From: an uncultured Bacteroidota bacterium
GTDB taxonomy: Bacteria > Bacteroidota > Bacteroidia > Chitinophagales > S012-47
DNA length: 6,023 nt
Assembly (NCBI GenBank): GCA_913062655.1
Contig: CAJXXO010000168.1
Span: forward strand, 1 to 6,023
Direction: 5' to 3'
This document shows positions 5,311-6,023 of this stretch, piece by piece (positions within the stretch are counted from its first letter, which is position 1; every line of letters begins with the position of its first letter). Made by a program: the position numbers and the translations under genes. The notes under the pieces are model-generated. The model saw only the letters and a list, made by a program, of their open reading frames with translations. It had not been told where the DNA came from and did not search any database.

Positions 5311-5885
5311 GAACCGGCAAAGGTACGTTGATTGCGCGTGAATTGAGCGATACGATAAACGATAAAAGCGATGCTACTCCCCAGCAAGGCACCGCCCAAT
5401 ATATCGAAGGGGTAATGAACGCCCACATACACTTGCCCTATGGCAATAGTGGCCGCCCAGAAAAGCGCCAAAGGCCATAGCCAGCGGTTCTCTTTGCCCC
5501 AAAGCAGTCCCACCATCACCGCCAGGCCAAAGTGATTGGTGGCGTGGCTGGAGGTAAAGCTCTTGCCCGGACCACAGTGGATGAGCACACGGATCTGCTC
5601 CGCCAATTCGGGTGTATTGCAGGGGCGCAGCCGTCCTATCCACGGCTTTATAACACTACTGCTTACCAAATCCGTCAGCGCTACAGTGACTGCCAACAGT
5701 AGAATATAGCGCCAACTTTGCTTCTTGTAGCGCCAGATCAACCACCCCAGTATCAACGCATACAACGGTACCCATGTCCACTTATCGCGCCAGTAGGGCA
5801 TAATGGCATCCAAAAAGCTATTGGACCAACCATCATTGATCCAGAAAAAGAGCTGTCGATCGATATCGCGAAGGAATGCCCACAT
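5307..5885 (-). CDS. PAP2-family membrane phosphatase (lipid phosphate phosphatase)
   Basis: A 192-residue membrane phosphatase of the type 2 phosphatidic acid phosphatase family. It probably removes phosphate from undecaprenyl pyrophosphate, phosphatidylglycerol phosphate, lipid A or a similar envelope lipid, with the active site facing the periplasm; which substrate cannot be read. Numbered from the ATG at 5885, motif 1 is Lys80-PWIGRL-Arg87-Pro88, motif 2 is FTSSHATNHFG (His114) and motif 3 is GQVYVGVHYPFDILGG with nucleophile His157 and Asp161. The Arg usual six residues before that His is Gln151. Cys89 and Cys104, between motifs 1 and 2, could form a disulfide on the periplasmic side. 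Hydrophobic segments lie near 37-52, 60-78, 118-130, 137-153 and 162-178. A GTG directly before the ATG (5888) would add one residue; ATG is preferred as the commoner codon. The start lies 4 bases after the methyltransferase stop, and the stop overlaps the ZIP start by 4 bases, so all three are one operon. Confidence 0.9.
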   Translation of the reverse strand: MWAFLRDIDRQLFFWINDGWSNSFLDAIMPYWRDKWTWVPLYALILGWLIWRYKKQSWRYILLLAVTVALTDLVSSSVIKPWIGRLRPCNTPELAEQIRVLIHCGPGKSFTSSHATNHFGLAVMVGLLWGKENRWLWPLALFWAATIAIGQVYVGVHYPFDILGGALLGSSIAFIVYRIAQFTRNQRTFAGS

Positions 5886-5889
5886 CACC

Positions 5890-6023
5890 TTATGGTTTTT
5901 GCCCCACTACAATCAATCGATCGGCCTTTTCTTCGTCAAAGGGTTGTAGATCGTAATCGCCAAAGGTCTCGACCAGTGTTAGGCCGGCCTTTTCCAGGTA
6001 CCGCACGAAGTCGGACAAGCAGA
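5890..6023 (-). CDS. Probable class I SAM-dependent methyltransferase, C-terminal fragment
   Basis: The last 43 codons of a gene that enters from the right edge, ending at TAA (5892-5890). The tail reads FVRYLEKAGLTLVETFGDYD, then LQPFDEEKADRLIVVGQKP. This pattern is an amphipathic helix ending in AGL, a strand, GDYD, a P-F-D-x-E segment, then the strand DRLIVVGQKP. It matches the C-terminal beta-hairpin of many class I (Rossmann-like) methyltransferases. The SAM-binding motifs lie outside the window, so the assignment depends only on this ending. Only one base separates the stop from a GTG, and four from the ATG, of the PAP2 gene, which points to an operon. The substrate is unknown. Confidence 0.6.
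   Translation of the reverse strand, partial: CLSDFVRYLEKAGLTLVETFGDYDLQPFDEEKADRLIVVGQKP

Overview
The window looks like chromosomal DNA from a member of the Bacteroidota, and the style of the genes suggests a Saprospirales/Lewinella-like or related marine lineage; that finer placement is inference. Three things point to the phylum. One protein ends in a type IX secretion (T9SS) type A sorting domain. A near-perfect TAnnTTTG -7 box lies in front of the enoyl-CoA hydratase gene. The starts mostly lack strong Shine-Dalgarno sequences. No mobile element, CRISPR array, rRNA or tRNA was seen, and coding density is high: the longest stretch without a gene is 117 bases.

Layout. At the left edge is the 5' end of an exported protein gene on the minus strand (186 to the edge). 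It diverges from a complete FabH-type ketosynthase III gene on the plus strand (304-1365), and the shared 117-base gap carries a small palindrome. Next on the plus strand is a large glycine-rich secreted protein (1450-3255) with a signal peptide, a repeated glycine-rich solenoid-like core, a degenerate Fn3-like domain and a T9SS tail. Its 3' end overlaps by 10 bases with genes coming the other way.

The right half is all minus strand and forms two tightly packed units. The upstream unit is the tail of a likely SAM-dependent methyltransferase (5890 to the edge), then a PAP2 lipid phosphatase (5307-5885), then a ZIP-family metal transporter (4540-5310). The last two overlap by ATGA. After a 53-base gap holding a Bacteroidota-type promoter comes the second unit: an enoyl-CoA hydratase (3707-4486) joined by a one-base TAATG overlap to an unrecognised four-helix membrane protein (3246-3707).

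Functionally this is mostly housekeeping and envelope biology: acyl chain initiation (FabH), acyl-CoA turnover (crotonase), envelope lipid phosphate removal (PAP2), metal uptake or release (ZIP) and a cell-surface or secreted glycine-rich protein. I see no defence system or evident new multi-gene system. The most interesting objects are the glycine-rich T9SS protein with its repeat, the altered metal-site residues in the ZIP transporter, and the unknown membrane protein coupled to the crotonase.
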